Shown here in pieces: positions 16,675 to 27,976 of a DNA stretch of 60,303 nucleotides (positions within the stretch are counted from its first letter, which is position 1; each line of letters begins with the position of its first letter). The notes under the pieces were generated by a model, which had not been told where the DNA came from, made no database searches, and saw only the letters and a list, made by a program, of their open reading frames with translations. The stretch comes from Sulfuriferula multivorans. Its GTDB lineage: Bacteria; Pseudomonadota; Gammaproteobacteria; Burkholderiales; Sulfuriferulaceae. Location: the NCBI RefSeq assembly GCF_003851125.1, contig NZ_BGOW01000036.1, forward strand, positions 105,121 through 165,423, read 5' to 3'. A program made the position numbers and the translations under genes.

Positions 16675-17098
16675 TAATTCCTCCGCTTCACAGTCAAACG
16701 GGGCAACAAGACGCTGCCACCGCAGTGTTTTTTTTGATCGCGGATTGAAATCAAATACTCATCGGAAAAATCGTCGTCTGCATCTCCGGCAGAAGAAGAC
16801 GGCGAGGGCTGCGCAAACACTCTGGCAACCTGTACAGCCGAAAACTGCTGCGTAACTCAAACCGTACAGCCCTGAATTTCTGCATGCCCCTCAGTCGAAG
16901 CGACCCAACAGGATCATTCGGCCTGCACTTCCCACATCAGAAGCTCACATCACAATACTGTTCGCCTGTGCGGCATTCATGTCATCCCCCTGTCACTTCG
17001 GAGGAATAGGGTAACTGGCGGAACGCGTCCGGTCTTCTGATCGATATGTGCCGTGTGCCTAAACTTACCGATTTTTCGATACTGACGGGGAGGTCATC
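16675..17098. other. Gene-free interval with repeat copy C
   Basis: No credible gene is seen. Positions about 16805-16905 hold a diverged copy of the second half of the degenerate repeat. The last 100 bases presumably hold the promoter of the metallophosphoesterase-like gene; no consensus promoter stood out. Confidence 0.5.
16805..16905. repeat. Degenerate repeat, copy C (second half only)
   Basis: GGGCTGCGCAA, then GGCAACCTGTACAGCCGAAAAC, CTGCTGCG and AACTCAAAC, ending CCTCAGTCGAAGCG. These align in order with copy A from about 6486 to 6593 (GGGGCTGCGCAA, GACAGCTTGCACAAACCG, GCTGCTGCGGAGCTCAAACAG, GCTCAGCCGAAGCG). More diverged than copies A and B. Confidence 0.45.
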
Positions 17099-18154
17099 AT
17101 GATGTCTGGAAAAAACTTATTACGCATGTTGAATATTGGTGTTTGCGCGGGGGTGCTGCTCGCTGCAAACATGGCTGCGGCGGACGCGGACAGCGGCGAG
17201 CACGATCGCCACGATGGCCGTTTCGAATTCGCGCTATGGGGCGACATGCCGTATGCCAAGAATGGTGATGATCCGAAGATACCGGCTTTGATTCACAGCA
17301 TGAATTCAGAGCATCTCGCATTCACCATCTTTGATGGCGACACGAAGGACGGGGGGTCGATTTGTACCGATGAGCTGATCGGTGCGCAGGCGATCGAGCG
17401 CTTCAACCAGATCAAGGCGCCGACCGTTTATGTTCCCGGCGACAATGAATGGACCGATTGCCACCGCGTGAATAATGGCGGTTATAACGCACTGGAACGG
17501 CTCGACTTCATCCGCCGCACGCTGTTCAATGTGGAACAGAGTTTCGGACAACACAAGATGGCATTGGAGCACCAGGGTAGCGTTACCACGCCCTATAGTG
17601 AAAACACTCGCTGGTTGCATAAAGGCGTGGTATTCGTGGGGCTGAATATTCCCGGTAGCAACAATAACAAGGTCAACGACGGTGATTGCCTGAGCTCGAA
17701 AAGCGTCCGTACCCAGGCCGACTGCGATGCCGATAACGCCGAATACGCCGATCGCAACGCACACAACATTGCGTGGCTGAATGAATCGTTCCAGATCGCA
17801 AAGCAGCGTCATGCGGCCGGGGTGATGGTCGTCATGCAAGCCGATCCGGGCTTCGATCTGCCGGAGACGGAAACCGTGAATGAACGATTGCTGCCAGGCT
17901 ATAACGGCTACACCGCGTTCCTGAATGCGCTGGCCGCCGATACCCAGGCTTTCGACGGACAGGTGGTGCTGGTGCATGGCGATACGCATTTCTTCAAAAT
18001 CGACAAGCCGCTGTTCAGTCAGGCCAATATGTTGAAGAACTTCACCCGCGTTGAGACCTTCGGCAGCCCTAACGTGCACTGGGTAAAAGTGACGGTAGAT
18101 CCATCCAGCAAGAACGTATTCCACTTCGATCCGGTTATTGTTCCCGGCAACTAG
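17099..18154 (+). CDS. Secreted metallophosphoesterase-like protein
   Basis: The 351-residue protein has a signal peptide (cleavage near residue 27, AAA-DA). The calcineurin-like fold is suggested by FALWGDMPY, FDGDTKDGG, VPGDNEWTDC (in place of the family's GNH[DE]) and the C-terminal VHGDTHFF. These are the usual metal-binding blocks in order. Likely a periplasmic or secreted phosphatase or phosphodiesterase of unknown substrate. Two ATGs are possible (17099 and 17102). It stands alone, about 200 bases before a PLD-like gene on the same strand. Confidence 0.78.
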   Translation: MMSGKNLLRMLNIGVCAGVLLAANMAAADADSGEHDRHDGRFEFALWGDMPYAKNGDDPKIPALIHSMNSEHLAFTIFDGDTKDGGSICTDELIGAQAIERFNQIKAPTVYVPGDNEWTDCHRVNNGGYNALERLDFIRRTLFNVEQSFGQHKMALEHQGSVTTPYSENTRWLHKGVVFVGLNIPGSNNNKVNDGDCLSSKSVRTQADCDADNAEYADRNAHNIAWLNESFQIAKQRHAAGVMVVMQADPGFDLPETETVNERLLPGYNGYTAFLNALAADTQAFDGQVVLVHGDTHFFKIDKPLFSQANMLKNFTRVETFGSPNVHWVKVTVDPSSKNVFHFDPVIVPGN

Positions 18155-18355
18155 ATATTCATCTTGAACATCGCCTTGCAGCCGCTTTACGCGGACGCAA
18201 GGCGCTGCCCTTTGCATATACCTGGCTGTGCCAGGGCGTGTATTGAGCGGACTCGTCTGATTTCAATCCGTTTCGATTGGATGTACGCTGAGGGCTTCCA
18301 TGCTGCGTAGCCAGCCTACGCGGCTGTTGGATACGCTCTGTTTACCGAGGAGAAG

Positions 18356-20062
18356 ATGATGGCCGTAAACATCAAGGTTTCTGTCTATACCAACAGCGAC
18401 GATGCGTTCGTTGCATGGGCGCCCAGCGCATTTATTCCAGGGTGCCGCGGCTTCCTGCTGGAGCGGGCGAGCAAGACCCGGGCAGGCGAAAAAGTGGTGC
18501 AGGTCGAAAACCGCCTGGGATTCAAAAAAGACAAGCCCAAATCGGGCGATCATGAACCCTCGAGCAAGTGGCCGTTTCAGCGCTTCAACTGGACGGATCA
18601 TGCGGTCAATGTGGGTAACGAAGTGCGCTACCGGGTGACCGCGATGATCGACGATGGCAGCGGCCGCCCTTACAAAAAAGGCGTCGCGAGCAACTGGACG
18701 CCCTGGGCAACACTCACCCCGGACGCGGGCGGCGGGTTTTCGTGTTACTTCAACCGCGGTCTGGTGCTGTCGCAATTTGTCGCGCGTTATCTGAAGGACA
18801 AGAAACTGACGCCGGCGGCGTTCAAGGCCCAGCTCAAGAAAAGTGTCGATCCGAAATTCCGCGCGTTCCTTGCCGGCGATCTGGGTGCCAGGCTTCTCGA
18901 TATTCTAAGCCATGCAAAAGACGGCGATACCCAGCTCCACGCTGCGTTGTACGAGCTTGGGGACACGCAACTCGAAGATGCAATGATCGCGCTCAAGTCG
19001 CACCTGCATCTGATCCTCGCCAATGGTTCGGACAAATCCGGCGATGGCAACCGGGCGGCGCGCCAACACCTGAACGATGGCGAGATTCCCACCATCAACC
19101 GGTTGCTCAAGTCCAAAGGGCTGGGCCACAACAAGTTTGCGGTGCTGTCGGACGCGAAAGGGCCCAGGGCAGTGTGGACCGGGAGCACCAACTGGAGCAC
19201 GACCGGCCTGTGTACGCAGATCAACAATGCGCTGCTCATCGAGCACAAAGGTGTTGCCAAACTGTATCGCCAGCAATGGGACAGGCTGCAGGCCGCGTCC
19301 CCTCCCGAACTCGATCCGGCCGGGTTTCCCGCAGCGCTGGTCGATGCCAACGACACGCCCCACACACTCTCGGTCGGCAAGGCGCAGACAACGGTCTGGT
19401 TCACGCGTACCTCCGACGGCCGCGACATGGATGCGCTGCGCGAACTTATCTCCTCGGCCAAAGATTCAATTCTGTTCCTCATGTTCTCGCCGGGGAAACA
19501 GGGGCTGCACACCCTCATCGGCCAGCGCGCCAACGAGACGAACATGTACGTGCGCGGCGTGGTCAGCACGCTGGGTAACGAGACGGGCGACAGCGACAAG
19601 AGTGTACTGGACGTCCGGCTGTTGAGCAGCGACAGGAAATTCGCCCCCGACCGCTATACCATTGTGCAGCCGCAAGGGGTCGATACCGCGCTCGGCCCAT
19701 GGCTGGCAGAAGTCACCCGCAAGAATTTCCTGTCCCAGGTCGGCCACGCGATTGTGCATTCCAAGGTGCTGGTGATCGATCCTCTGTCGGATAATCCGGT
19801 GGTCGTGACGGGAAGCCACAATTTCTCCGCCCCAGCGAGTGAAAAAAACGACGAAAATCTGGTGATCGTGCGCGGCCAGAAAAAGCTCGCCCGCGCCTAT
19901 GCCGCCTATGTCATGTCGGTGTATCAGCACTATCGTTACCGCTCGTACATCCGCGAAATGCTGGCACAGGGCAAGATACCCTGGAGCTACCTGGACGACG
20001 ACGACCAGTGGCTGAAGGACGAGCTGAAATCCAAGGCGCTGGAAATCGGTTACTGGAGCTGA
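18356..20062 (+). CDS. Phospholipase D-like protein with two HKD motifs
   Basis: The 568-residue protein has an N-terminal beta-sandwich-like region (about 1-125, ending SNWTPWATLTP, FN3-like in feel) and two PLD phosphodiesterase motifs. The first is H258-N-K260 followed by WTGSTNWS. The second is H468-S-K470-VLVI-D475 followed by TGSHNFS. Such proteins cleave phosphodiesters of lipids or nucleic acids through a covalent histidine intermediate. No signal peptide is visible, so it is probably cytoplasmic or exported by another route. A GAGGAGA ribosome site precedes the paired ATGs at 18356 and 18359. Confidence 0.85.
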   Translation: MMAVNIKVSVYTNSDDAFVAWAPSAFIPGCRGFLLERASKTRAGEKVVQVENRLGFKKDKPKSGDHEPSSKWPFQRFNWTDHAVNVGNEVRYRVTAMIDDGSGRPYKKGVASNWTPWATLTPDAGGGFSCYFNRGLVLSQFVARYLKDKKLTPAAFKAQLKKSVDPKFRAFLAGDLGARLLDILSHAKDGDTQLHAALYELGDTQLEDAMIALKSHLHLILANGSDKSGDGNRAARQHLNDGEIPTINRLLKSKGLGHNKFAVLSDAKGPRAVWTGSTNWSTTGLCTQINNALLIEHKGVAKLYRQQWDRLQAASPPELDPAGFPAALVDANDTPHTLSVGKAQTTVWFTRTSDGRDMDALRELISSAKDSILFLMFSPGKQGLHTLIGQRANETNMYVRGVVSTLGNETGDSDKSVLDVRLLSSDRKFAPDRYTIVQPQGVDTALGPWLAEVTRKNFLSQVGHAIVHSKVLVIDPLSDNPVVVTGSHNFSAPASEKNDENLVIVRGQKKLARAYAAYVMSVYQHYRYRSYIREMLAQGKIPWSYLDDDDQWLKDELKSKALEIGYWS

Positions 20063-20093
20063 TGCCAAAGGCTAAATGCTTTAGCTGCGGCGG

Positions 20094-20190
20094 CCACGGA
20101 GCACACGGAGTAAAAACAAACTCGCCTGTATTGACCTGTCAGCTAATGCCATAACTGCCCCACGATTGTCTTCCTCCGTGCGCTCCGTGG
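20094..20190. repeat. Inverted-repeat element (CCACGGAG type)
   Basis: CCACGGAGCACACGGAG (20094-20110) is mirrored by CTCCGTGCGCTCCGTGG (20174-20190), 16 of 17 bases complementary, around about 63 bases. Short elements with CCAC-GAG arms of this sort are known as small dispersed repeats in many proteobacteria. A related element with CCACAGAG arms lies at 29954-30111. Confidence 0.6.
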
Positions 20191-20234
20191 TTTAGAATTC
20201 GGTTTTTCAAATAGACTCCGCCGGCATTCCGGAC

Positions 20235-21167
20235 GTGCCATCAATCATGAACAGAAACGCCTTGCTGGCCGCCGGGGTGACTTCCCTGATGTGGGGCCTC
20301 ACCGGAATTTTCGTGCGGCTGCTGCCTTCCCTGCCGGCGTTGACGGTCACCGCGGGCCGCCTCCTGATCGCGCTGCTCGTGGTTGTTCCCGTTCTTGGGC
20401 TGTTGCGCAGCAGCCGCCGGAGTTTTCGGTCGGCACTGCGGCATCCCGCCGCCTATGTGCTGGCGCTGCTCCTGGCAGGCTATTACCTGCTGGCAACGGC
20501 AGCTTTTCAAATGGCGCCGGTGGCAGAGGTCGCGCTGTTGCTGAGCACACCGCCACTTTTCGTGCCGGCTTTTCGCCGTGTGCGCGGCGACATTCCGGGC
20601 CGTGCTGAAATCGCCGGCGCGGTGCTGGCCGTTGCCGGAATAAGCCTGGTTCTGGTTCCAGGAATATCCTTCGCCGGCGCGGCGCCGCTTCGTCACCTGA
20701 TTGGAAACGTGCTGGCACTGGGTGCGGCGGGATTGACTGCGCTATATGCTTACCGATACCGGATTCTGGCCGAACGCGGCTGCGCGCCGGATATCATCGG
20801 CGTGTCTTTGCTGACATTCGCTTCAGGGAGCGCCATCCTGGTGCTCATGGTGGGTCTGGCGCCGGGGCCTGCCGGGCTGGATACGCTGAATGGCACATCC
20901 GTGCTGGTGTTCCTCGGCCTCGGCGTGCTTTCAACGGCGATCCCGACAATCGGTTTCGCGGTTGCGTCAAAGCGCCTGCCTGCGGTGGTGACGGCAACGA
21001 TTTCACTGTTCATTCCGTTGTTCGCGGGGATATTCGCTTTCCTGATACTCGGCGAAAGACTGTCGCCCCTGTTCATTCCGGGAGGCATGCTGGTGTTGGG
21101 CGGGATTGCCATGATTCTTCGTCAAGGACGAGATGGTGCGAATGATTGGTCGCGCGAAAAGCGCTGA
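20235..21167 (+). CDS. EamA/DMT-family transporter
   Basis: The 310-residue inner-membrane protein has ten hydrophobic segments arranged as two EamA repeats. The first begins SLMWGLTGIFVRLLP and the second begins near residue 150 (NVLALGAAGLTALYAYRYR). DMT carriers export or import small metabolites; the substrate cannot be predicted. The frame opens with GTG at 20235, and an ATG at 20247 is an equally plausible start. Neither has a strong ribosome site. It follows the inverted-repeat element and has no operon partner. Confidence 0.88.
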   Translation: MPSIMNRNALLAAGVTSLMWGLTGIFVRLLPSLPALTVTAGRLLIALLVVVPVLGLLRSSRRSFRSALRHPAAYVLALLLAGYYLLATAAFQMAPVAEVALLLSTPPLFVPAFRRVRGDIPGRAEIAGAVLAVAGISLVLVPGISFAGAAPLRHLIGNVLALGAAGLTALYAYRYRILAERGCAPDIIGVSLLTFASGSAILVLMVGLAPGPAGLDTLNGTSVLVFLGLGVLSTAIPTIGFAVASKRLPAVVTATISLFIPLFAGIFAFLILGERLSPLFIPGGMLVLGGIAMILRQGRDGANDWSREKR

Positions 21168-21591
21168 AAAAAGCCCCATCATAAGGATGCCGCCCTTCGC
21201 GCTTCATGCATACCGCCCCTAGTATTACAGCCGTTGCTCAAAGCTTGCCCTCACAAGATGTGAGCCTTCATGCAACACCGGTGACGAGCATCGCGCGATC
21301 TTTTGCAAATCGAAGGCGATAATCCATGACGATTTTCTCCAGATAACGAGCGCGCCTGGTACCGGTTCCGGCTGCTTGCGTGGGCGGGCCGGTTTGCGTC
21401 AAAAAATCACCGATGAAGTCGAAAATCTATCTATTGGCGCCTGGGTGCGACAACCAACCTTGCAGCGGAGCTGCTTGTGGCGCCCGGTATGAAAGTTGCT
21501 GGTAGGCATGGCATCCATATCAATACATCCGGCTCAGCCCCCTTTTTTTCAATTCTGTTCGATGATGGGAAATGCCATGTTGGAGCTACCT
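21168..21591. other. Gene-free interval upstream of the GspE-type ATPase
   Basis: I see no coding region, repeat or clear promoter in this stretch. The open frame upstream of 21592 continues to 21496, but its residues have no family resemblance, so it is treated as leader. Confidence 0.4.
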
Positions 21592-23337
21592 ATGAAGGCA
21601 AAGCAAGAGAATCAGCCAATTTGCAGTACCGACGATCTCGGGCTGGCTCTGGAAACGCAACGGACCGCTCCTTACCTGAAGCTGGGCCGCCGCTTGCTCG
21701 AAGCCGAGGTGATCACCCCGGAACAATTGGCTAGCGCTCTGGACTTTCAGCGGCAGTTTCCGCAGAAAAAGCTGGGTACGATATTGGCGGAAATGGGGAT
21801 CGCTTCCCAGGATAGTATCCATCTTGCCATTGCCCACTCGCTCGGCGCGCCGGTTGTGAATCTGGAAGATTTCGACATCGAACCCGAAGCACTTGCCTGC
21901 GTATCGGCGGAACTGGCGCGTACTTATCAGGTGATTCCGCTGATGTTGCACCAGGAGCATCTGGTGGTGGCAATGGAAAACCTGCTCGATCTGGAAGCGA
22001 TCCATACGCTCCAGTTCGTATCTCAGCGCAATATCGAACCGGTATTTGCGCACAAGGTGGACATTAAACAGGCCATCAGTCAGCACTACGATTTCCAGGA
22101 ACAGGAGCGGGAGCTCGAACAGCTGCAATTGAGCGACTTTTATCACGAAGACGACAAGGAAGTTTGGCGCAAGGCGGAGCGGCTGGCGAACGAAACGCCG
22201 ATCGTGAAGCTGGTGAGCAGCATCTTGCTGGATGCGATTCATCACCGCGCCTCGGATATTCATATCCGTCCCGGCAGCGAGCAAGTGGAGTTGCTGTACC
22301 GTGTCGATGGTGTGCTGATGCACAAGCGCGAGCTACAAAAAGGCCTGCTGCCGGCGATTGTCAGCCGTATCAAAATCCTGTCCCAGCTCAACATCGCGGA
22401 GCACCGCCTTCCTCAGGATGGGCGCGCGCGCATGCTGGATGGCGGCAATATCATCGACTTGCGCATTTCCATCATCCCCTGCCAGCACGGGGAAAGCGTG
22501 GTAATCCGCATTCTCAACAAGGGAGAAGGGTTGCGCGCCCTCGACGATATCGGCTTTAGCGCGCACGACAAGGTTCGCTTCACCGACCTTATCAACCGCA
22601 GCTACGGCATCCTGTTGGTGACCGGCCCCACCGGCTCGGGCAAAACCACGACGCTCTACGCCGCATTGCGCGAGGTGGCGCGGAGCAATCTCAACATTGT
22701 CACGGTGGAAGATCCGGTGGAATACGAGTTCGAGCGCATGCGCCAAATTCAAATCCTGCCGGCAATCCATTTCGGCTTTCCGCAGGCGTTGCGGCATATC
22801 CTGCGGCACGACCCCGATGTCATCATGATCGGCGAGATACGCGACCAGGAAACCTGCAAAATCGCGGTGGAAAGCGCGCTGACCGGGCATTTGGTGCTGT
22901 CTACGCTGCACACCAACGATGCACCGGGCGCGATCACGCGCTTGATGGAAATGGGTGTGGAGCCCTACCTGCTGAAATCGTCGGTAATCGGCGTGCTGGC
23001 GCAGCGTCTGGTGCGCCGCAATTGTCCTCATTGCATCGAGGAGGAAACCATAGACCTTCATGTGCGTGAGCAGCTGGGAGTGGCGGCGGATGAGAAATTT
23101 TATCGCGGGCGCGGCTGCGAACATTGCAACCATACCGGATACCACGGGCGGCTGGCAGTGTACGAATTACTGGTGATGGACGAGGCGCTGCGGGAACAGT
23201 GCGTACCCGGCATCGCGAGCACCGAATTGCGCAAGACTGCGCTGCAGAGCGGGATGGCGTCGCTCAGGGCCAATGCCATCGACCAGGCGCGACAGCGTGT
23301 TACCTCGTTGGCGGAAATATACCGGGCCGTACAGTAA
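21592..23337 (+). CDS. Type II secretion/type IV pilus assembly ATPase (GspE/PilB family), orphan
   Basis: The 581-residue hexameric ATPase has an N-terminal MshEN/T2SSE_N domain (about 20-160) containing two KLGxxL repeats, the layout that binds c-di-GMP in MshE, though here the first repeat lacks the usual glycine. The motor domain has Walker A GPTGSGKTTT, an Asp box (DPDVIMIGEIRD), Walker B/His box (LVLSTLHTND) and a zinc site of two CxxC pairs (CPHC, CEHC). I chose the ATG at 21592 for its GGAG ribosome site; the frame is open to 21496. No secretion or pilus partner genes adjoin it. Confidence 0.9.
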   Translation: MKAKQENQPICSTDDLGLALETQRTAPYLKLGRRLLEAEVITPEQLASALDFQRQFPQKKLGTILAEMGIASQDSIHLAIAHSLGAPVVNLEDFDIEPEALACVSAELARTYQVIPLMLHQEHLVVAMENLLDLEAIHTLQFVSQRNIEPVFAHKVDIKQAISQHYDFQEQERELEQLQLSDFYHEDDKEVWRKAERLANETPIVKLVSSILLDAIHHRASDIHIRPGSEQVELLYRVDGVLMHKRELQKGLLPAIVSRIKILSQLNIAEHRLPQDGRARMLDGGNIIDLRISIIPCQHGESVVIRILNKGEGLRALDDIGFSAHDKVRFTDLINRSYGILLVTGPTGSGKTTTLYAALREVARSNLNIVTVEDPVEYEFERMRQIQILPAIHFGFPQALRHILRHDPDVIMIGEIRDQETCKIAVESALTGHLVLSTLHTNDAPGAITRLMEMGVEPYLLKSSVIGVLAQRLVRRNCPHCIEEETIDLHVREQLGVAADEKFYRGRGCEHCNHTGYHGRLAVYELLVMDEALREQCVPGIASTELRKTALQSGMASLRANAIDQARQRVTSLAEIYRAVQ

Positions 23338-23530
23338 CCGGGGGCGGCGCGCGCTGGCTATGCCGCTGCGCAACCCCGGGTCGCATGATCAATGCACTGG
23401 AGAGCGGAACTTCCTGGCAAGGGATGTGCCCCTGTCTATTTCATGCTGGTTTTGGTAACGTTGAGCGTGAAGACTGATTGTCTCGAGGCTTCAGTATTTA
23501 TTTTTGACGATTTCAACATGACCTATTCCC

Positions 23531-23959
23531 ATGCCAACCGCCGCTAGTATCACCACCGTCGCCCATGTGATTCAGCTGTCAGTCGGGCCGGTTTTTCTGT
23601 TGACCGGCATCGGTGCCATGTTGTCTGTGCTGACCAGCCGGCTTGCGCGTATCGTTGACCGCTTTCGGACGTTGAACAATACTAAAGACGAAGAGCGGAT
23701 CGTGCATGAACAGGAAATGACGATGCTATTGAGCCGGGCGCGCTGGATACATTGGGCAATCAGTCTCTGCACCCTGTCGGCTCTGCTCATCTGTATCGTG
23801 ATTGCGGCGCTGTTTGTCGGATCGGTGATGAGTCTTGACCCATCCAGCACGATCTCAGTGCTGTTTATTCTGGCGATGCTGGCGCTGATTTCCGGTTTAT
23901 TGTGTTTTCTGCGCGAGATATTTCTGGCGACGGGACTCATAGAGAAGTACGGAAAATAG
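23531..23959 (+). CDS. DUF2721 membrane protein
   Basis: The 142-residue protein has three hydrophobic segments (about 12-33, 74-97 and 108-130) separated by a charged cytoplasmic loop (LTSRLARIVDRFRTLNN) that typifies DUF2721. Function unknown. It is convergent with yheS, with 36 bases between the two stops. Confidence 0.85.
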   Translation: MPTAASITTVAHVIQLSVGPVFLLTGIGAMLSVLTSRLARIVDRFRTLNNTKDEERIVHEQEMTMLLSRARWIHWAISLCTLSALLICIVIAALFVGSVMSLDPSSTISVLFILAMLALISGLLCFLREIFLATGLIEKYGK

Positions 23960-23995
23960 CTGCGCGGATTCCGGATGGAATGGGCTGACGCCTGG

Positions 23996-25894
<1,899 letters not shown>

Positions 25895-26000
25895 GATTTT
25901 TCAGGCAACAAAGCAAAGGCGGCATTGTACGGGGTGGAGGGCGGGGCGTCATTACGGATCAAGTCGGGATGGCGCATCAATCTGGTGGCACAATGGCACG

Positions 26001-26915
26001 ATGATGAATTTGCTGCAAACCTTCCACGATGCGCGCGTGCGCGACCTTGTTTGGGTGATGGCCGCGCCGGGCCTGATGAGTGAATCTGTCGCAGCGGATT
26101 TCGGCGTGCCTGACGCAGTGTGCCGGGATGCCCTGGCGCGGGCGATGCCGCAGTTGCTTGAACTGGATCGCCACCCCGCACCGTTGCACGACTGGATTGC
26201 TGCGCGCAGCTCACACCGTCTGGGCCGCTATTTCGAAGCTCTGCTGGAATACTGGATTAGCCACCTCATGGGCGGACAACTGGTCGCTGCCAATCTGCCG
26301 GTCAAAGCCGGCGATATTGTCATCGGCGAATACGATTTTCTGTGGCGCGATGCGGCGGGTGTGCTCAACCACTGGGAAGCATCGGTAAAATTTTACTTAC
26401 AAGTGGATGTCGCTGCCGGACTGGCCGGGTATGTTGGAACCTTTACCCGTGACCGGCTTGATTTGAAGTTCGGCCATCTGCGCGACAAGCAACTCAAGCT
26501 TGCCGCAACGCCTGCGGGTATGGCGGCCTTGCCTGATGCCGAAGAGGCAGTCAGCGCTCACGCACTGCTCAAGGGCTGGTTGTTTTACCCGTACGGGGAG
26601 GCGATTGTTGCTGCCCCGGAAGTATCCGTGCAGCATTTATCCGGCTGGTGGCTGCGCTGGGGCGAGACGCCGTTCACTCCACCATCCGGATTGCATTGGA
26701 AAGTATTACCCCGGCTGGAATGGTTTTCCCCGGTCATGAGTCAAAATCTGGAGGGGTTGCAAACCGGGGCAAATTTCAGCGCAGCATTGGCTACGCATTT
26801 CGCCATGGACGGTGCACCGTTGCTGGTGGCGGGCCTGGCCACGACTGGCAATACCTGGCAAGAAGTTACGCGAGGCTTCGTCGTGCCACAGGACTGGAAT
26901 CTGCGTAATACCTGA
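26001..26915 (+). CDS. DUF1853 protein
   Basis: The 304-residue cytoplasmic protein resembles DUF1853: RDLVWVMAAPGLM at the N-terminus, then HRLGRYFEALLEYWI, GEYDFLWRD and the nuclease-like NHWEASVKFYL. The ExK pattern with a preceding D hints at a PD-(D/E)xK-type fold, but no activity is established. Two ATGs are adjacent (26001, 26004). Divergent from yheS. Confidence 0.8.
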   Translation: MMNLLQTFHDARVRDLVWVMAAPGLMSESVAADFGVPDAVCRDALARAMPQLLELDRHPAPLHDWIAARSSHRLGRYFEALLEYWISHLMGGQLVAANLPVKAGDIVIGEYDFLWRDAAGVLNHWEASVKFYLQVDVAAGLAGYVGTFTRDRLDLKFGHLRDKQLKLAATPAGMAALPDAEEAVSAHALLKGWLFYPYGEAIVAAPEVSVQHLSGWWLRWGETPFTPPSGLHWKVLPRLEWFSPVMSQNLEGLQTGANFSAALATHFAMDGAPLLVAGLATTGNTWQEVTRGFVVPQDWNLRNT

Positions 26916-26976
26916 CAAGGCAGGAAAGTCGTTTCGTGCCTGACCGATGAATTTTACGCACTGGGGTTGCAAGCAT

Positions 26977-27369
26977 CTAATCGCCCATGCCGCCGCCCGA
27001 GAAGTATCCGATTTTTTTCAGATCCTCTTCGGTGCATGCGTCATTGAGGCACAAAATAGTTGTACCGTCATCCTCCGAAATGCTGGTGAGATTCAGATCG
27101 GGTTCTTCAAAGTCGGCAGCTTCTAAGAAGATGAAGTGAAACGCATCCGCTACGTTCAGTTCCAATAGACCTTCGTGGCTATCTGCATAGTCGTGCCAGC
27201 GCTCTTCGCTTCCGCCCGGGATCTCGGGGCCATATTTTTGAGCCTGGTCGTCTTTCCAGGCGATGATCACGGGATCATTCAGCATGTCATAAGCTTGATT
27301 GACTGCTTGCCGCCGCGCTTCTGAAAAATCGATGGATGATTTATTTGCTGCTATTGCGATCGTTTCCAT
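26977..27369 (-). CDS. Hypothetical acidic protein (possibly AF1514-like)
   Basis: The 130-residue acidic soluble protein has AYDMLNDPVIIAWKDDQA followed by a GPEIPGG...WHDYADSH stretch. This is reminiscent of the small AF1514/DUF5619 family, but recognition is uncertain. It has a strong ribosome site (AAGGAGCGG) before the ATG and no membrane segment. The C-terminal GYFSGGGMGD tail is unusual. Function unknown. Confidence 0.7.
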   Translation of the reverse strand: METIAIAANKSSIDFSEARRQAVNQAYDMLNDPVIIAWKDDQAQKYGPEIPGGSEERWHDYADSHEGLLELNVADAFHFIFLEAADFEEPDLNLTSISEDDGTTILCLNDACTEEDLKKIGYFSGGGMGD

Positions 27370-27682
27370 ATTCCGCTCCTTGTGAAGTTAAATATTATTG
27401 CGTCCGACTATACTCAGGTAGGAGAAACCAGCTTCGTATCAAACTCGAAGAAGCATTTCGATACGCGGCTTGTAACGGGGCCGTCAAATACGTTTGACTG
27501 CCAGCCGGGCAAACCATGAGTCAGACCAATTTACCCTGGATGACAGAACTGGTCTGTGTGGTGGCGCACATGCCGGGAAGTGGGTGTTTGGTACGATTGC
27601 GTACAGAAGCGTATTGATTTCTGGCGTAGTGTGATGGCGGGTGACGGTCAAAAAACCGCAGGTAAATTACAGGAGTATGACC
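27370..27682. other. Gene-free interval before the DUF1328 gene
   Basis: I see no gene or repeat. A TATACT hexamer near 27408 could serve as a -10 element, but no convincing -35 goes with it. Confidence 0.35.
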
Positions 27683-27856
27683 ATGCTGAAGCTGGCTATT
27701 ATATTTTTCCTCATCTCCCTCATTGCAGGTTTTTTCGGCTTTACCAATATTGCTGCGGGAGCAAAGGGCATAGCAAAAATTCTGTTCTTTGTTGCATTGA
27801 CCATTTTCCTGGTAGTCCTGGTGTTTGGAGTCTTGCTAGGCGTGATGGTTTTCTAA
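27683..27856 (+). CDS. Small DUF1328 membrane protein (YtjA-like)
   Basis: From the ATG at 27683, which has an AGGAGT ribosome site, the product is 57 residues and almost wholly hydrophobic, with two membrane helices. The pattern [29 protein letters not shown] matches DUF1328/YtjA in parts. The longer in-frame start at 27641 would add 14 polar residues and is less likely. Family members are common stress-associated small membrane proteins of unknown function. Confidence 0.88.
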   Translation: MLKLAIIFFLISLIAGFFGFTNIAAGAKGIAKILFFVALTIFLVVLVFGVLLGVMVF

Positions 27857-27976
27857 AGGAGCTTGACTCATCCATCCTGGATGGAAATGGATTGAGCGGG
27901 AGACAGGGCTTCCTTCGCGTCTGGAAGGAAACCACCTGCCGGGAGGTATCAAATCAAGCTGTTCAACGCGTGCTTG

